64,000 bases of DNA from Christensenella sp. (GCA_022784465.1 JALFUR010000006.1:30921-94920), one strand, 5' to 3'. Positions 10,801 to 20,280 are shown, counted from the stretch's first letter. A program made the numbers and translations. Notes: generated by a model from the letters alone, not told the origin.

Positions 10801-11917
10801 CAAGTTTTCTACTTGCATAGAAGAACTTATCAAAAGGCCATTTTGGATACTTTACAACCACATAGTCTAATGCTGGTTCAAAACAAGCATATGTTGTTCC
10901 TGTTACGGCATTTTTAATTTCGTCAAGTGTATATCCTATTGAAATTTTTGTAGCTACTTTAGCAATTGGATATCCTGTTGCTTTTGATGCTAAAGCGGAA
11001 GATCTACTAACACGTGGGTTTACTTCAATAACTGCATATTCAAACGAATCTGGATTTAATGCAAATTGACAGTTACATCCACCCTCTATCTTTAAAGCAT
11101 CAATTATGCTTAAAGCAGCAGATCTTAGCATTTGGTATTCCCTATCTGCTAAAGTAACAGCTGGAGCAATTACTATACTATCTCCTGTATGCACACCAAC
11201 AGGGTCAAAGTTTTCCATTGAACAAATAGTAATAACATTACCAGCGCTATCTCTCATTACTTCAAATTCTATTTCTTTCCAACCTGATATACATTTTTCA
11301 ACAAGAATTTGATGTATTGGAGAACTTCTTAATCCGTTTTGTGCAATCTCTATAAATTGATCTTCATCATTACAAATTCCACCACCAGTTCCTCCTAGTG
11401 TAAATGCTGGACGAACTATAACTGGATAGCCAAGTTTTCTTGCAACTTCAATTGCTGAATCAATATCGTTAACAACCTCTGATGGAATTGTTGGTTGATT
11501 TATAGATGCAAGTGTATCTTTGAATAATTGTCTATCTTCTGCCTTATCAATGGTGTCTGGTCTTGCTCCTAAAAGCTTAACTCCCATTTTGTCTAAAAAT
11601 CCTTCTTTTGCAAGCTGCATAGAAAGAGTTAATCCAATTTGTCCTCCCATTGTTGAAAGTAAACTATCTGGTCTTTCTTTTTCAATTATTCTCTTTATTG
11701 TTGTAATTGTTAAAGGTTCAATATAAATTCTATCTGCAACCGCATGATCGGTCATAATTGTAGCAGGATTTGAGTTTACAAGAACAACTTCAAGTCCGTC
11801 TTCTTTTAAAGCTTTACAAGCCTGTGTTCCAGCATAGTCAAACTCTGCTGCTTGTCCTATAATAATTGGGCCGGAGCCAATAACCATAACTTTTTGAATA
11901 TCTTTTCTTAGTGGCAT
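7868..11917 (-). CDS. carB-dapF: Fusion of carbamoyl-phosphate synthase large subunit and diaminopimelate epimerase
   Basis: This is a single uninterrupted 1349-residue frame. Residues 1 to about 1070 are a complete CarB: two ATP-grasp halves (SGPIIIGQAAEFDYAG and GAGPIRIGQGIEFDYA starts), an oligomerisation domain and a C-terminal MGS-like allosteric domain ending near YTEYNTELIDINKLHK. Residues about 1071-1349 (DNA about 7868-8707) are a full-length DapF beginning RPFTKMQGCGNDYIYF. Both epimerase cysteines are present (KMCGNGIRC and TWACGTGAC). There is no stop, start or ribosome-binding site at the joint. CarB makes carbamoyl phosphate with CarA; DapF makes meso-DAP for lysine and peptidoglycan. 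The pathways share no step, so this is an unusual fusion. The start overlaps the carA stop (TAATG). Confidence 0.93.
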   Translation of the reverse strand: MPLRKDIQKVMVIGSGPIIIGQAAEFDYAGTQACKALKEDGLEVVLVNSNPATIMTDHAVADRIYIEPLTITTIKRIIEKERPDSLLSTMGGQIGLTLSMQLAKEGFLDKMGVKLLGARPDTIDKAEDRQLFKDTLASINQPTIPSEVVNDIDSAIEVARKLGYPVIVRPAFTLGGTGGGICNDEDQFIEIAQNGLRSSPIHQILVEKCISGWKEIEFEVMRDSAGNVITICSMENFDPVGVHTGDSIVIAPAVTLADREYQMLRSAALSIIDALKIEGGCNCQFALNPDSFEYAVIEVNPRVSRSSALASKATGYPIAKVATKISIGYTLDEIKNAVTGTTYACFEPALDYVVVKYPKWPFDKFFYASRKLGTQMKATGEVMAIAPTFEQAIMKAVRGAEISHDTFNDPKFMAMDDVELAQKLYDVDDERIFCVYESLKRGVSIEKINRKTKIDKWFIAKLSKLVQMQNRLQKEELTDELYLEAKKLGFLDKTIEEFSNQKIKNKRHAVYKMVDTCAAEFEAQTPYFYSTYDDENEAAEFIEKRKSDKKKVIVFGAGPIRIGQGIEFDYASVHCVWSLKKAGYEVVIVNNNPETVSTDFDTADRLYFEPLTNEDVINILETEKPYGVVVAFGGQTAIKLTKMLKNMDVKILGTQIEYIDMAEDRELFDELLEKLKIKRPVGYTVMTKEEALKVANEIGYPTLLRPSYVLGGQNMTICNSDEDVIEYMDVILSQGIENPVLIDQYLMGAELEVDAICDGEDILIPGIMRHVERTGVHSGDSIAVYPAFGLTDEMINRIIECSKSLALELHTIGLVNIQYLIYKNELYIIEVNPRSSRTVPYISKVTGVPMVDLATKCILGEKLKDLGFGTGLYPNSPYVAVKIPVFSFEKLINVDTHLGPEMKSTGEVLGIATTQEEAIYKGLIAAGYKLEKKGGVFITVRQTDKAEIGEIAQKFSDLGYNIYATEGTARILRDIGLEVNIVNKIHEDPIHNSLTLLETGKINYIISTSSKGKLPTRDSVKIRRKAVERAIPCLTSIDTAAAVANSLLSRYTEYNTELIDINKLHKHKQKRPFTKMQGCGNDYIYFDCTNNNVLDNPEELSVRLSDRHIGIGGDGVILICDSDVADAKMRMFNLDGSEGKMCGNGIRCVAKYCYDNNIVHKKEFKIETLSGIKDVKVQTVYGEVNAVTVNMGKAELDPKKIPIKFNGKSMINELYTINGKDYKITCVSMGNPHCVTFVSNVDNLDIEKIGPIFENDPLFPERVNTEFIKVVDDHTLKMRVWERGSGETWACGTGACASAVAAVLNGYCKRNEDITVKLLGGDLTIRYTDDDVVYMTGSAETVYNGEIEV

Positions 11918-12996
11918 TATCTTACTCCTCCCATTCTTTGTATAAATTGATCAAACAAGAATCTTGTATCTAGTGGACCAGCACATGCTTCTGGATGGAA
12001 TTGAACAGAAAATGCATTAGTCTTTAAATAATTAACACCTTCCACTGTTCCATCGTTTGCGTTTATAAAACTAATTTGTGCAACATCACTTGCTAAAGAT
12101 TCTGGGTCAACTGCATATCCATGATTTTGTGTTGTTATATATACTCTAGATGTAGACAAATCTTTTACAGGTTGATTTGCTCCTCTATGACCATATTTCA
12201 ATTTATAAGTGTCTCCTCCATGAGCTAATGCTAACAATTGATTTCCTAAGCAAATACCAAATACGCTCAAGTTTGTATTTAATAGTTTTTTAATTTGTTC
12301 AATTTCATAAACGTTTTCTTTAGGATCTCCTGGGCCATTAGACAACATTACCCCATCTGGATTAACTTTCATAATATCTTCAAAGGAAGTATTATGAGGC
12401 ATTATATAAACTTGGCAATTTCTCTTTAAAAGTTCTTTTGCAATGTTTCCTTTAACACCATAGTCCATTAATACAACTTTTTTATCTACTTTTTCTGGAG
12501 TTAATATTTCAACTTCTTTGCACGAAGTTGCGGCAACTGCGCCTAAAACTTTATAATCACGAAGCTTTTGCATTTTTTCTTCGGTTATATCCTTAGTGAA
12601 AGAAACCATACCATTCATTACGCCGTGATCTCTAACAATTTTTGTTAATTTACGAACATCAATGCCTTGAATTCCTATTACATTGTTTTCTTTTAAGAAA
12701 GTATCTAAGTCGCCTTGGCTTCTGAAATTCGAAGGAAAATCACATACATCGCGAACGATATATGCTTTGTGGTAAACTTTTTTGCTTTCAAAATCTGATG
12801 GGATTACACCATAGTTGCCAATTAATGGGAATGTCTGAACTACAATTTGACCATAATAACTTGGATCTGTAAGGGTCTCTAAATAACCAGTCATTGCTGT
12901 GGTAAAAACAACTTCGCCAATTACTTCTCCCTCTACTCCAAAGCTTTGGCCTTCAAAGATTTCTCCGTTTTCAAGAATTAAATAAACTTTTTTCAT
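11917..12996 (-). CDS. carA: Carbamoyl-phosphate synthase small (glutaminase) subunit
   Basis: The protein has 359 residues. The N-terminal CPSase small-chain domain (LILENGEIFEGQSFG) is followed by a class-I glutamine amidotransferase with nucleophile motif SVFGICLGNQ (about 241-250) and FHPEACAGP (about 334-342) for the His-Glu pair. It hydrolyses glutamine and channels ammonia to CarB, feeding pyrimidine and arginine synthesis. It lies 18 bp downstream of the ANTAR gene and overlaps carB by one base. Confidence 0.97.
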   Translation of the reverse strand: MKKVYLILENGEIFEGQSFGVEGEVIGEVVFTTAMTGYLETLTDPSYYGQIVVQTFPLIGNYGVIPSDFESKKVYHKAYIVRDVCDFPSNFRSQGDLDTFLKENNVIGIQGIDVRKLTKIVRDHGVMNGMVSFTKDITEEKMQKLRDYKVLGAVAATSCKEVEILTPEKVDKKVVLMDYGVKGNIAKELLKRNCQVYIMPHNTSFEDIMKVNPDGVMLSNGPGDPKENVYEIEQIKKLLNTNLSVFGICLGNQLLALAHGGDTYKLKYGHRGANQPVKDLSTSRVYITTQNHGYAVDPESLASDVAQISFINANDGTVEGVNYLKTNAFSVQFHPEACAGPLDTRFLFDQFIQRMGGVR

Positions 12997-13014
12997 TTGG
13001 CCCTCTTGTTAAAA

Positions 13015-13581
13015 TTATTCATATATGTCTAAAACGGCCTTCGCGATTTCTTTTCTTGTTCGTCTTTGATTCATCGCAGTTTTTTCAATATGCTTATGCG
13101 CATCTTCCTCGCTCATATGTTCGTGAATAATAAGTGCACATTTTGCCCTATCTACTAGTTTTAGTTCCTCAATCTTGTCTTCTAACTTCCTGTTTTTCTT
13201 TAAAAGATTTTCAAATCTTTCGTTCATTGCTCTAAAAATTGATAGACTTTTCATTAACAATAATAGTGATACAGGTTTTGGTAAAACTAGAACTCCGTTA
13301 CTCTCCAACTTTGACTCGACAGCCTCACGAATATCCGATTTTACTAATAGTATCACATTAGTGATATTATTATCAAGCGCGAAAAGGGATAAATCACTGC
13401 CAAATTCGTCCTCAAGTGGAGCATTAATTATAACCATCGAAAAAGGTTGCGCGCCAAGCATTCTTCTCGCTTCACTTCCATTTGTAACTCTTTGGATGTT
13501 TAAAAATCCAGCAGACTTAATAACCTGCGTGATTTCTTGTGGAATCTCTCCTTTTGAAACGAAAAGTAACGTGTCTAGCAT
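13015..13581 (-). CDS. ANTAR-domain RNA-binding regulator with degenerate receiver domain
   Basis: The protein has 188 residues. The C-terminal part (about 125-186, DRAKCALIIHEHMSEEDAHKHI and AMNQRRTRKEIAKAVLD) is a clear ANTAR domain, a three-helix RNA-binding module that prevents transcription termination at leader terminators. A coiled-coil linker precedes it. The N-terminal 115 residues fold like a response-regulator receiver, but the phospho-acceptor Asp is Asn (MVIINAPLEDEFG), the acidic pair after strand 1 is absent (LLFVSKG), and the conserved Thr/Ser is Val. Only the Lys (LPKPVS) remains. Phosphorylation control is therefore unlikely. It sits 4 bp after the GS-like gene, so the two are probably translated together. 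Likely targets are the terminator leaders at 19914, 20240 and 22435 (inference). Confidence 0.88.
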   Translation of the reverse strand: MLDTLLFVSKGEIPQEITQVIKSAGFLNIQRVTNGSEARRMLGAQPFSMVIINAPLEDEFGSDLSLFALDNNITNVILLVKSDIREAVESKLESNGVLVLPKPVSLLLLMKSLSIFRAMNERFENLLKKNRKLEDKIEELKLVDRAKCALIIHEHMSEEDAHKHIEKTAMNQRRTRKEIAKAVLDIYE

Positions 13582-13585
13582 TTAA

Positions 13586-14860
13586 TTAAACTCTACCAAA
13601 ATATCTTTCTGTTAAATATTTGTGCTTGTCTCCAGATGACTCAACATCTTCAATTTCTTTCTTCTTATATGCAATTATTTGTTTAAACAACGAATCAGGA
13701 AGTACACTCTTAACAAATTCGCTGTTTTCTGCCAATTCTATTGCTTCATGTAAATCTTGAGGTAAAGATAAAGCTCCATCACTTTCATCTAATTTATGTT
13801 CGATTTTGTTTTCTAAAACCATATTTTGTTTTAGACCCTCAAGACCTGCCATCAAAAGTAATGCGTATACAATGTAAGGATTACATGATGGATCTGCAGA
13901 ATTAATTGTTGCTTTGTATTTTCCAATTTTTATAACTTGGTTAAATCTTTGAGATGCCCAAGCTACATATTTTGGAGAACTTTCTGATTGGAATCTTTCA
14001 TAAGAATTTGGCATTGGATTCATAAACAATGCAATTTCTCTCAATCTATTCAATATTCCAGCTAAGAAGGATTTTACTTCTACACTATCTATATCGCAAA
14101 TTTCTAATCCCTTTAGTAAAGATATATTTATCTTTAAACCGCTTCCTTCTTTGTCTTTTAATGGCTTAGGTAAAAATGATGCATATAAGCCATTAGATGC
14201 AGAAATTGACTTAACTGTTGTCTTAAATGTCATTACGTCATCTGCAGCTTTTAGCGCATCATTATAATTAAATCTAATTTCGTTTTGTCCTGGACCTTTT
14301 TCGTGATGTGATGAGGTAGGTTTTAGTCCTAATCTTTCAAGAGTAAAACAGATCTCTCTTCTAACATTTTCACCTTTATCTAATGGAGCTACATCTAAAT
14401 AGCCTGCTCTATCAAAAGGAATATTAGTTGGTTGACCTTTTTCGTCTAATTCAAATAAATAAAATTCGCAATCTGAGCCAATTGTACACTTATATCCTAA
14501 TTTCTTTAATTCCTTTTCTGCTTGTTGAAGCAAACTTCTTGAATCGCATTCAGCAACTGTACCATCAGGGTATTTTAAATTGGAATATAATCTTATAACA
14601 GAACCATGTTGTGGTCTCCATGGTAGTACTTGTATTGTTGATGGATCTGGGAATAATCTTATATCTCCTTTGTCATAAGAAGCAATTCCATCAAAAGCTT
14701 CAGCATCAATGGATATGCCCTTTTCAAAAACATCTTCGATTTCAGAAGCAAGAACAGAAATATTCTTTAAATTTCCCAAAATATCGCAGAATGTTAATTT
14801 GACAAACTTAACATCATTCTCCTGAATAAAATCCATAACTTCTCTAATTGTTTGATTCAT
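13586..14860 (-). CDS. Glutamine synthetase-like protein, probably catalytically inactive
   Basis: The protein has 424 residues and the type I GS fold (beta-grasp N-terminus, then catalytic barrel with DPSCNPYI and NSYERF). Aligned by eye to E. coli GlnA, key residues are changed. Glu129 is Asp130 (SDCEFYLF). His269 and His271 are Lys243 and Asn245 (GSGLKINISL, usually GSGMHxHxSL). Glu357 and Arg359 are Thr318 and Asn320 (KATINSADPS). The Glu327 flap is lost (QSESSPKY). The n1 metal ligands (Glu132, Glu187, Glu194) and Arg289 remain. Loss of the n2 metal site and flap argues against synthesis of glutamine; the cell has a complete type III GS at 20321. I infer a substrate-sensing role paired with the ANTAR gene 4 bp downstream. 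Confidence 0.75.
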   Translation of the reverse strand: MNQTIREVMDFIQENDVKFVKLTFCDILGNLKNISVLASEIEDVFEKGISIDAEAFDGIASYDKGDIRLFPDPSTIQVLPWRPQHGSVIRLYSNLKYPDGTVAECDSRSLLQQAEKELKKLGYKCTIGSDCEFYLFELDEKGQPTNIPFDRAGYLDVAPLDKGENVRREICFTLERLGLKPTSSHHEKGPGQNEIRFNYNDALKAADDVMTFKTTVKSISASNGLYASFLPKPLKDKEGSGLKINISLLKGLEICDIDSVEVKSFLAGILNRLREIALFMNPMPNSYERFQSESSPKYVAWASQRFNQVIKIGKYKATINSADPSCNPYIVYALLLMAGLEGLKQNMVLENKIEHKLDESDGALSLPQDLHEAIELAENSEFVKSVLPDSLFKQIIAYKKKEIEDVESSGDKHKYLTERYFGRV

Positions 14861-14902
14861 TTTTCTACCTCATTTTACATATAAACGTACTTAGATTTAT
14901 TT

Positions 14903-15625
14903 TTAATTACTTACATATAATTGTTTATACGGATTTTTACTATTAGCTTCAAGAACATAAAAGCTCTTTTTCATAATATCCGATTTTTTTGCTCCAAAAT
15001 AATCACAATATTCTGAAACATATTTTTCAATTTCTACTATATCTTTTTCATTTGCCTTATGGCAAACGATTTGACTTGGAAGTTCCGGAACAGTATCACA
15101 TCTTAATATAATTTTTCCACCATGCATTCCATTTCCAGTAAAATAACCGACTATTTTATCGTTTTCAACACCAATGCCTAGAACTATTATAACACCACCA
15201 GCTTGATATTCGCCCAAGAAACTTCCCGCTTTTCCGCCTATTACTAAAATAGGATATTTTTCCTTATAAGCTTTCATGTGAATTCCTGCTCTATATCCAG
15301 CATTTCCTTCAATGAAAATCTTTCCGCCTCTCATAGCATATCCAGTAGCATCACCTGAATTTCCTCTGATTATTATTACTCCATCATTCATTGTATCGCC
15401 AACAGCATCTTGCGCAGAACCCATAACCTCGATTCTGCAACCATTTAAATACGAGCCAAGAGCGTTTCCAGGAGTTCCTTCAATAACAACATTCTTGCCA
15501 CCAACACCAGAACATATGTATCTATGTCCCATACAATTAATAATTTTTATGTTCTTTTCTTCAGATTCTCTTACTTCTTTACAAATTTCCTGAAAATCCT
15601 TTCCGTTGCAATCAATAATTTTCAT
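14903..15625 (-). CDS. Glutamate synthase GXGXG (alpha-subunit C-terminal) domain protein
   Basis: The 240-residue protein has tandem beta-helix turns rich in G-x-x-x-G (GTPGNALGSYLNGCRIEVMG, MRGGKIFIEGNAGYRAGIHM). This is the GXGXG structural domain that forms the C-terminus of large glutamate synthases. Here it is a free-standing polypeptide, part of the split archaeal-type glutamate synthase encoded in this operon. It overlaps the FAD gene stop by one base (TAATG). A C-terminal stretch (about 200-240) beyond the helix is of unknown role. Confidence 0.88.
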   Translation of the reverse strand: MKIIDCNGKDFQEICKEVRESEEKNIKIINCMGHRYICSGVGGKNVVIEGTPGNALGSYLNGCRIEVMGSAQDAVGDTMNDGVIIIRGNSGDATGYAMRGGKIFIEGNAGYRAGIHMKAYKEKYPILVIGGKAGSFLGEYQAGGVIIVLGIGVENDKIVGYFTGNGMHGGKIILRCDTVPELPSQIVCHKANEKDIVEIEKYVSEYCDYFGAKKSDIMKKSFYVLEANSKNPYKQLYVSN

Positions 15626-16860
15626 TAATGCGACCTCCCAAGAATGTATTCTCTCTTTTCCTTTTTAAATGCCATCAATTGAGGAGCAACTCTAATCAAT
15701 GAATAATCAAGTTCTTTTAAATCTGTCTTGCTCCTAACTAGCGATGTATATATACCAGCTCTTGATATATCTCCAATCATAATGAAACCTTTAAGAACAT
15801 TATCTTTTGTAAATAATACCTTATAATTTTTTCCATCATCGCACACAACGTCTTTATCTCCAATATAACTACCAGCGGTAACTACATGTAGATTAAAAAA
15901 TCCAATTGAGTTCATAGGTAGCCCCTGATCAAAACTGCTTTCTACCCCTGCCATTGTTCTACCTGCTGCGCGACCTAAAAAATATGCATTTGGTAGTATT
16001 GCAACAATTCTATCTGTATCGCAAGAGATATCATGACAAACACAATTATCTCCGCCAGCATAAATGTCTTTTATAGACGTTCTAGAGCAATTATCTATAA
16101 CTATACCTTTTTCAACTTTTCCTCCGATATCGCTTAGAAGCTGAACGTTTGGTCTAACTCCTACCGCCGTTACAAGAATGTCAAAATCAACCTTCTTTTC
16201 AGATTTTAATATCGCAGTATTTTTGTCAAACTTTGCAACGCTGTCAGATAAAATAAATTCAACGCCCAAAGATTCTAGATAAGTTTTTATATACTCGCTA
16301 CCTCTTGAATCTAATATGCTTGGCAACACTCTATCTGCTAAATCTACAACAGTAATTTTGTCTACTCTATCTTTAATACCCTCTACACATTTTAATCCTA
16401 TCAAACCGGCACCAACTACTAGCACCTTTGAATCTTTAGTTAACACTTTCTCTAGCGAAAGAGCATCATCAAGCGTCATAAAAGAAAATCTATTTTTAAC
16501 ATTTTCAATGCCTTCCATTTTTGGTAAAAAAGGAACAGAACCAGTTGCTAACATTAATTTTTCATAAGGAATAATTTGATTATTACTCAATACAACTTCC
16601 TTTTTTTCTTTATTTATTGCAGTTGCTCTTACTCCTAATATCGTTTCAACTTTATTGTTTATATAATAGTCTTTATCTCTATAATCAATCTTGTCTAATG
16701 AAGTCTTTCCCATTAATAAATAAGAAATTAATGGACGTCCATAGACAAAATGATTTTCCTCCCCAATTACAGTAATTGAGCCTTCTTTGTCTATTTCTCT
16801 TATACCCTCAATACAACCACATGCAGCAATTGAATTTCCAATAATAACATACTTTGCCAT
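15625..16860 (-). CDS. FAD-dependent pyridine nucleotide oxidoreductase of the split glutamate synthase
   Basis: I start at 16860 (MAKYVIIGNSIAACGC), which has GGAGAG upstream; the ORF track starts 24 bp earlier. The protein has about 411 residues. The N-terminal FAD-binding motif GNSIAACGCIEG, an NAD(P)-binding motif VVGAGLIGLKCVEG (about 143-156) and the DIYAGGDNC motif (about 270) mark a nitrite reductase/NADH oxidase-like flavoprotein. In this operon it most plausibly passes electrons from NAD(P)H to the ferredoxin and FMN subunits of glutamate synthase. It replaces the usual GltD beta subunit; this is inference from context. Confidence 0.85.
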   Translation of the reverse strand: MAKYVIIGNSIAACGCIEGIREIDKEGSITVIGEENHFVYGRPLISYLLMGKTSLDKIDYRDKDYYINNKVETILGVRATAINKEKKEVVLSNNQIIPYEKLMLATGSVPFLPKMEGIENVKNRFSFMTLDDALSLEKVLTKDSKVLVVGAGLIGLKCVEGIKDRVDKITVVDLADRVLPSILDSRGSEYIKTYLESLGVEFILSDSVAKFDKNTAILKSEKKVDFDILVTAVGVRPNVQLLSDIGGKVEKGIVIDNCSRTSIKDIYAGGDNCVCHDISCDTDRIVAILPNAYFLGRAAGRTMAGVESSFDQGLPMNSIGFFNLHVVTAGSYIGDKDVVCDDGKNYKVLFTKDNVLKGFIMIGDISRAGIYTSLVRSKTDLKELDYSLIRVAPQLMAFKKEKREYILGRSH

Positions 16861-16864
16861 ATCT

Positions 16865-17293
16865 TTATCTCTCCTCATATACAATTGCTCTATTTGGGCA
16901 ACCCTTTACACAAGCTGGTTCACCGCAAGCATTTTTGGTGCATAGTTCACACTTTTGCATTGGGCCCTCATCGCTTGGCATTATAGCTCCAGCAGGGCAT
17001 GCCATTACACAACTAAAACAACCAACACATTTTTCTTTATCTATGCAAATTAGTCCATCTTTAATACTAAGCGCTCCTGCAATACATGAACGAACACATA
17101 CTGGGTCTTCGCACTGTCTACATTGAACAGCAAAAGACACTCCGTTTAAAGTTTCAACTCTAACTCTAGGATTTATCTTTACCCCTTTTAAAGCTTTAAC
17201 CATATCTTCTTTACCTGAATTTGCAAATGCACAATTGTATTCACAAAGTCTACATCCTAAACACCATTTTTCATTTACATAAATTCTTTTCAT
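16865..17293 (-). CDS. Multi-cluster 4Fe-4S ferredoxin subunit
   Basis: I start at 17293 (MKRIYVNEKWCLGC), preceded by AGGTGA at good spacing; the ORF track starts 15 bp upstream. The protein has 142 residues and four Cys clusters (CLGCRLCEYNC, CRQCEDPVCVRSC, CVGCFSCVMAC, CELCTKNACGEPACVKGC). It resembles the HycB/CooF-type electron-transfer subunits. It likely relays electrons between the FAD subunit and the FMN/Fe-S synthase. Its stop is followed 4 bp later by the FAD gene start, and it overlaps the upstream FMN subunit gene only at the alternative start. Confidence 0.88.
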   Translation of the reverse strand: MKRIYVNEKWCLGCRLCEYNCAFANSGKEDMVKALKGVKINPRVRVETLNGVSFAVQCRQCEDPVCVRSCIAGALSIKDGLICIDKEKCVGCFSCVMACPAGAIMPSDEGPMQKCELCTKNACGEPACVKGCPNRAIVYEER

Positions 17294-17294
17294 A

Positions 17295-18800
<1,506 letters not shown>

Positions 18801-18801
18801 A

Positions 18802-19896
18802 TTAACGATCCTCCTTTTTGTTCAAATTAACAATTACTGGTTCTCCACCTCTTGGAGCCCAAATATTTTTAATATTTGGCTCTAGCACTCTTATAGCACA
18901 TTCTTCTGATGCAATATATGTCGTATTTCCCTTTTCGCCTACAACCATACTTCTTAATTTCAATCTGTCGTTTAGTGCCATAAGTCCGCCGTTATATCCT
19001 ACAATAATAGAAAATGGACCAGTGATTAACAAGCTTGAAAACATGTTTCTTAAGTATTCAAACTTTTCTCTTTCCTTTTCTGGCTTTGATGCAATTGTAG
19101 ACCAGAATGGTGCAGCAATAACTGATGCCATTTCTTCCATAGACAATTTTTGACGTCTAACTAAATAATCTACAATGTAGGCAATAACTTCTGTATCTGT
19201 CATTAAAGTGCATTTATAGCCAAACATTTCAATAAATCTTCTGTTTGCATCATAAGAAGATATTTCTCCATTATGAACAACTGAGTAGTCTAATATGCCG
19301 AATGGATGAGCGCCTCCCCACCAACCAGGAGTGTTTGTTGGATATCTTCCATGCGCAGTCCAGCAATATCCTTCATATTCGTCTAAGCGATAATACTCGC
19401 CAACGTCTTCTGGGAAACCAACAGCTTTAAAAATGCCCATATTCTTTCCGCTAGAAAAAACATATGCGCCTTTTATTTGTGTATTAATTTTCATAACGCT
19501 TCTAGCAACGAATTCCTTTTCTTCTAAATTAGTTTCAAGCAATCTAGCGTCCAAAGGATTAACGAAATATCTATAAATTAGAGGCTCATCTGTAATCCCT
19601 TTAGTTTTTCTTGTTGGAATCATAGACATATTTATAATTGCATAGTTTTGATATAAATATTGTTCACATTCTTGTCTAGATATATTTGAATCAAAGAAAA
19701 TGTGAAATGCATATAAATCTTTGTATTGGGGATATATTCCATATCCTGCAAAACCACCGCCAAGACCATTGGATCTATCGTGCATAGTAGCAATAGATTT
19801 TATAATTGCTGAACCATTAATAGCTTCTCCATCTTTATTAATGATTCCACAAATTGCACAACCTGATGGTATTCTTACTTCTCCTTCTTTTAACAT
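18802..19896 (-). CDS. Glutamate synthase amidotransferase (class II, GltB N-terminal-type) subunit
   Basis: I start at 19896 (MLKEGEVRIPSG), with AAAGGAG upstream; the track's extra 27 residues would translate the leader terminator. The class-II nucleophile is probably the Cys of CGIINKDG, so a short propeptide of about 15 residues would have to be removed, as in other Ntn enzymes. Later motifs (HGRYPTNTPGWWGGAHPFG, VVHNGEISSYDANR) are typical of the GltB1 glutaminase. It releases ammonia for the FMN subunit encoded next. First gene of the nitrogen operon, behind the leader terminator at 19914-19973. Confidence 0.92.
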   Translation of the reverse strand: MLKEGEVRIPSGCAICGIINKDGEAINGSAIIKSIATMHDRSNGLGGGFAGYGIYPQYKDLYAFHIFFDSNISRQECEQYLYQNYAIINMSMIPTRKTKGITDEPLIYRYFVNPLDARLLETNLEEKEFVARSVMKINTQIKGAYVFSSGKNMGIFKAVGFPEDVGEYYRLDEYEGYCWTAHGRYPTNTPGWWGGAHPFGILDYSVVHNGEISSYDANRRFIEMFGYKCTLMTDTEVIAYIVDYLVRRQKLSMEEMASVIAAPFWSTIASKPEKEREKFEYLRNMFSSLLITGPFSIIVGYNGGLMALNDRLKLRSMVVGEKGNTTYIASEECAIRVLEPNIKNIWAPRGGEPVIVNLNKKEDR

Positions 19897-19913
19897 ACCA
19901 TTTACTCCTTTAA

Positions 19914-19973
19914 ACAACAAAAAAAGGAAAAGGTGCCAAATCGCACATACGACTTGAACACCTTTGTCCTTTT
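19914..19973 (-). promoter_or_regulatory. Leader terminator with alternative hexaloop hairpin (glt operon)
   Basis: On minus, AAAAGGACAAAGGTG pairs with CACCTTTTCC and is followed by a long T tract: an intrinsic terminator between promoter and first gene. Its 5' arm can instead form GGAC-AAAGGT-GTTC, a hairpin with a six-base loop having A at position 1 and G at position 4. Those are the loop bases ANTAR proteins recognise. A second small hairpin (TCG-TATGTG-CGA) lies inside the terminator loop. Terminator: seen. ANTAR control: inference. Confidence 0.7.
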
Positions 19974-19978
19974 GCATT

Positions 19979-20008
19979 AGTGTAATTTAAATCCTTTTGT
20001 CATGTCAA
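19979..20008 (-). promoter_or_regulatory. Probable promoter of the glt-gln-car-pyr operon
   Basis: TTGACA (20003-20008, minus) lies 18 bp from TACACT (19979-19984). A start about 6-7 bp downstream would begin almost directly at the leader terminator. The -10 match is imperfect. Confidence 0.6.
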
Positions 20009-20187
20009 TATTTTTTTACAAAAATTATTTGAAAAAATCCTACTTTTGCAAATTAATATTGATTAAATTCTTAAGTCTTTTTTATATAATTTTTATTAAA
20101 AAAATTTTATCTATATAGAGCTTTAAAAAGATTTTTTTAGCTCATTTTTCCAAGAAAAATTTTTTTTGAAAAACTTGTATTTTAATA

Positions 20188-20216
20188 TTGACAACAAAAA
20201 AATATGTTCGTATAAT
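20188..20216 (+). promoter_or_regulatory. Sigma-A-type promoter of glnN
   Basis: TTGACA (20188-20193) and TATAAT (20211-20216) are both perfect with a 17-bp spacer. It is divergent from the glt operon promoter about 180 bp away. The rest of the intergenic stretch is very AT-rich and I see no further signal in it. Confidence 0.9.
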
Positions 20217-20239
20217 GATGCCATAAATTATAAATGAAT

Positions 20240-20280
20240 TGCAAAGGCGCGTTTAGTGTTGATCTAAATGGCGCCTTTTT
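20240..20280 (+). promoter_or_regulatory. Leader terminator with alternative hexaloop hairpin (glnN)
   Basis: AAAGGCGC (20243-20250) pairs with GCGCCTTT and is followed by TTTTT, forming a terminator about 40 bp before the glnN start codon. The 5' arm can refold as TGC-AAAGGC-GCG (20240-20251), again a hexaloop with A1 and G4. The loop of the terminator contains TTTAG...CTAAA. Readthrough must occur for glnN to be made, so regulated antitermination is likely. Confidence 0.7.

Noticed and set aside
13586-14860. Calling this gene the main glutamine synthetase glnA
   Set aside because: Catalytic residues are missing by alignment and an intact type III enzyme is present.
19897-19977. Upstream start of the glutamate synthase amidotransferase
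   Set aside because: It lies in the leader terminator; ATG 19896 has AAAGGAG and gives a short propeptide before the catalytic Cys.
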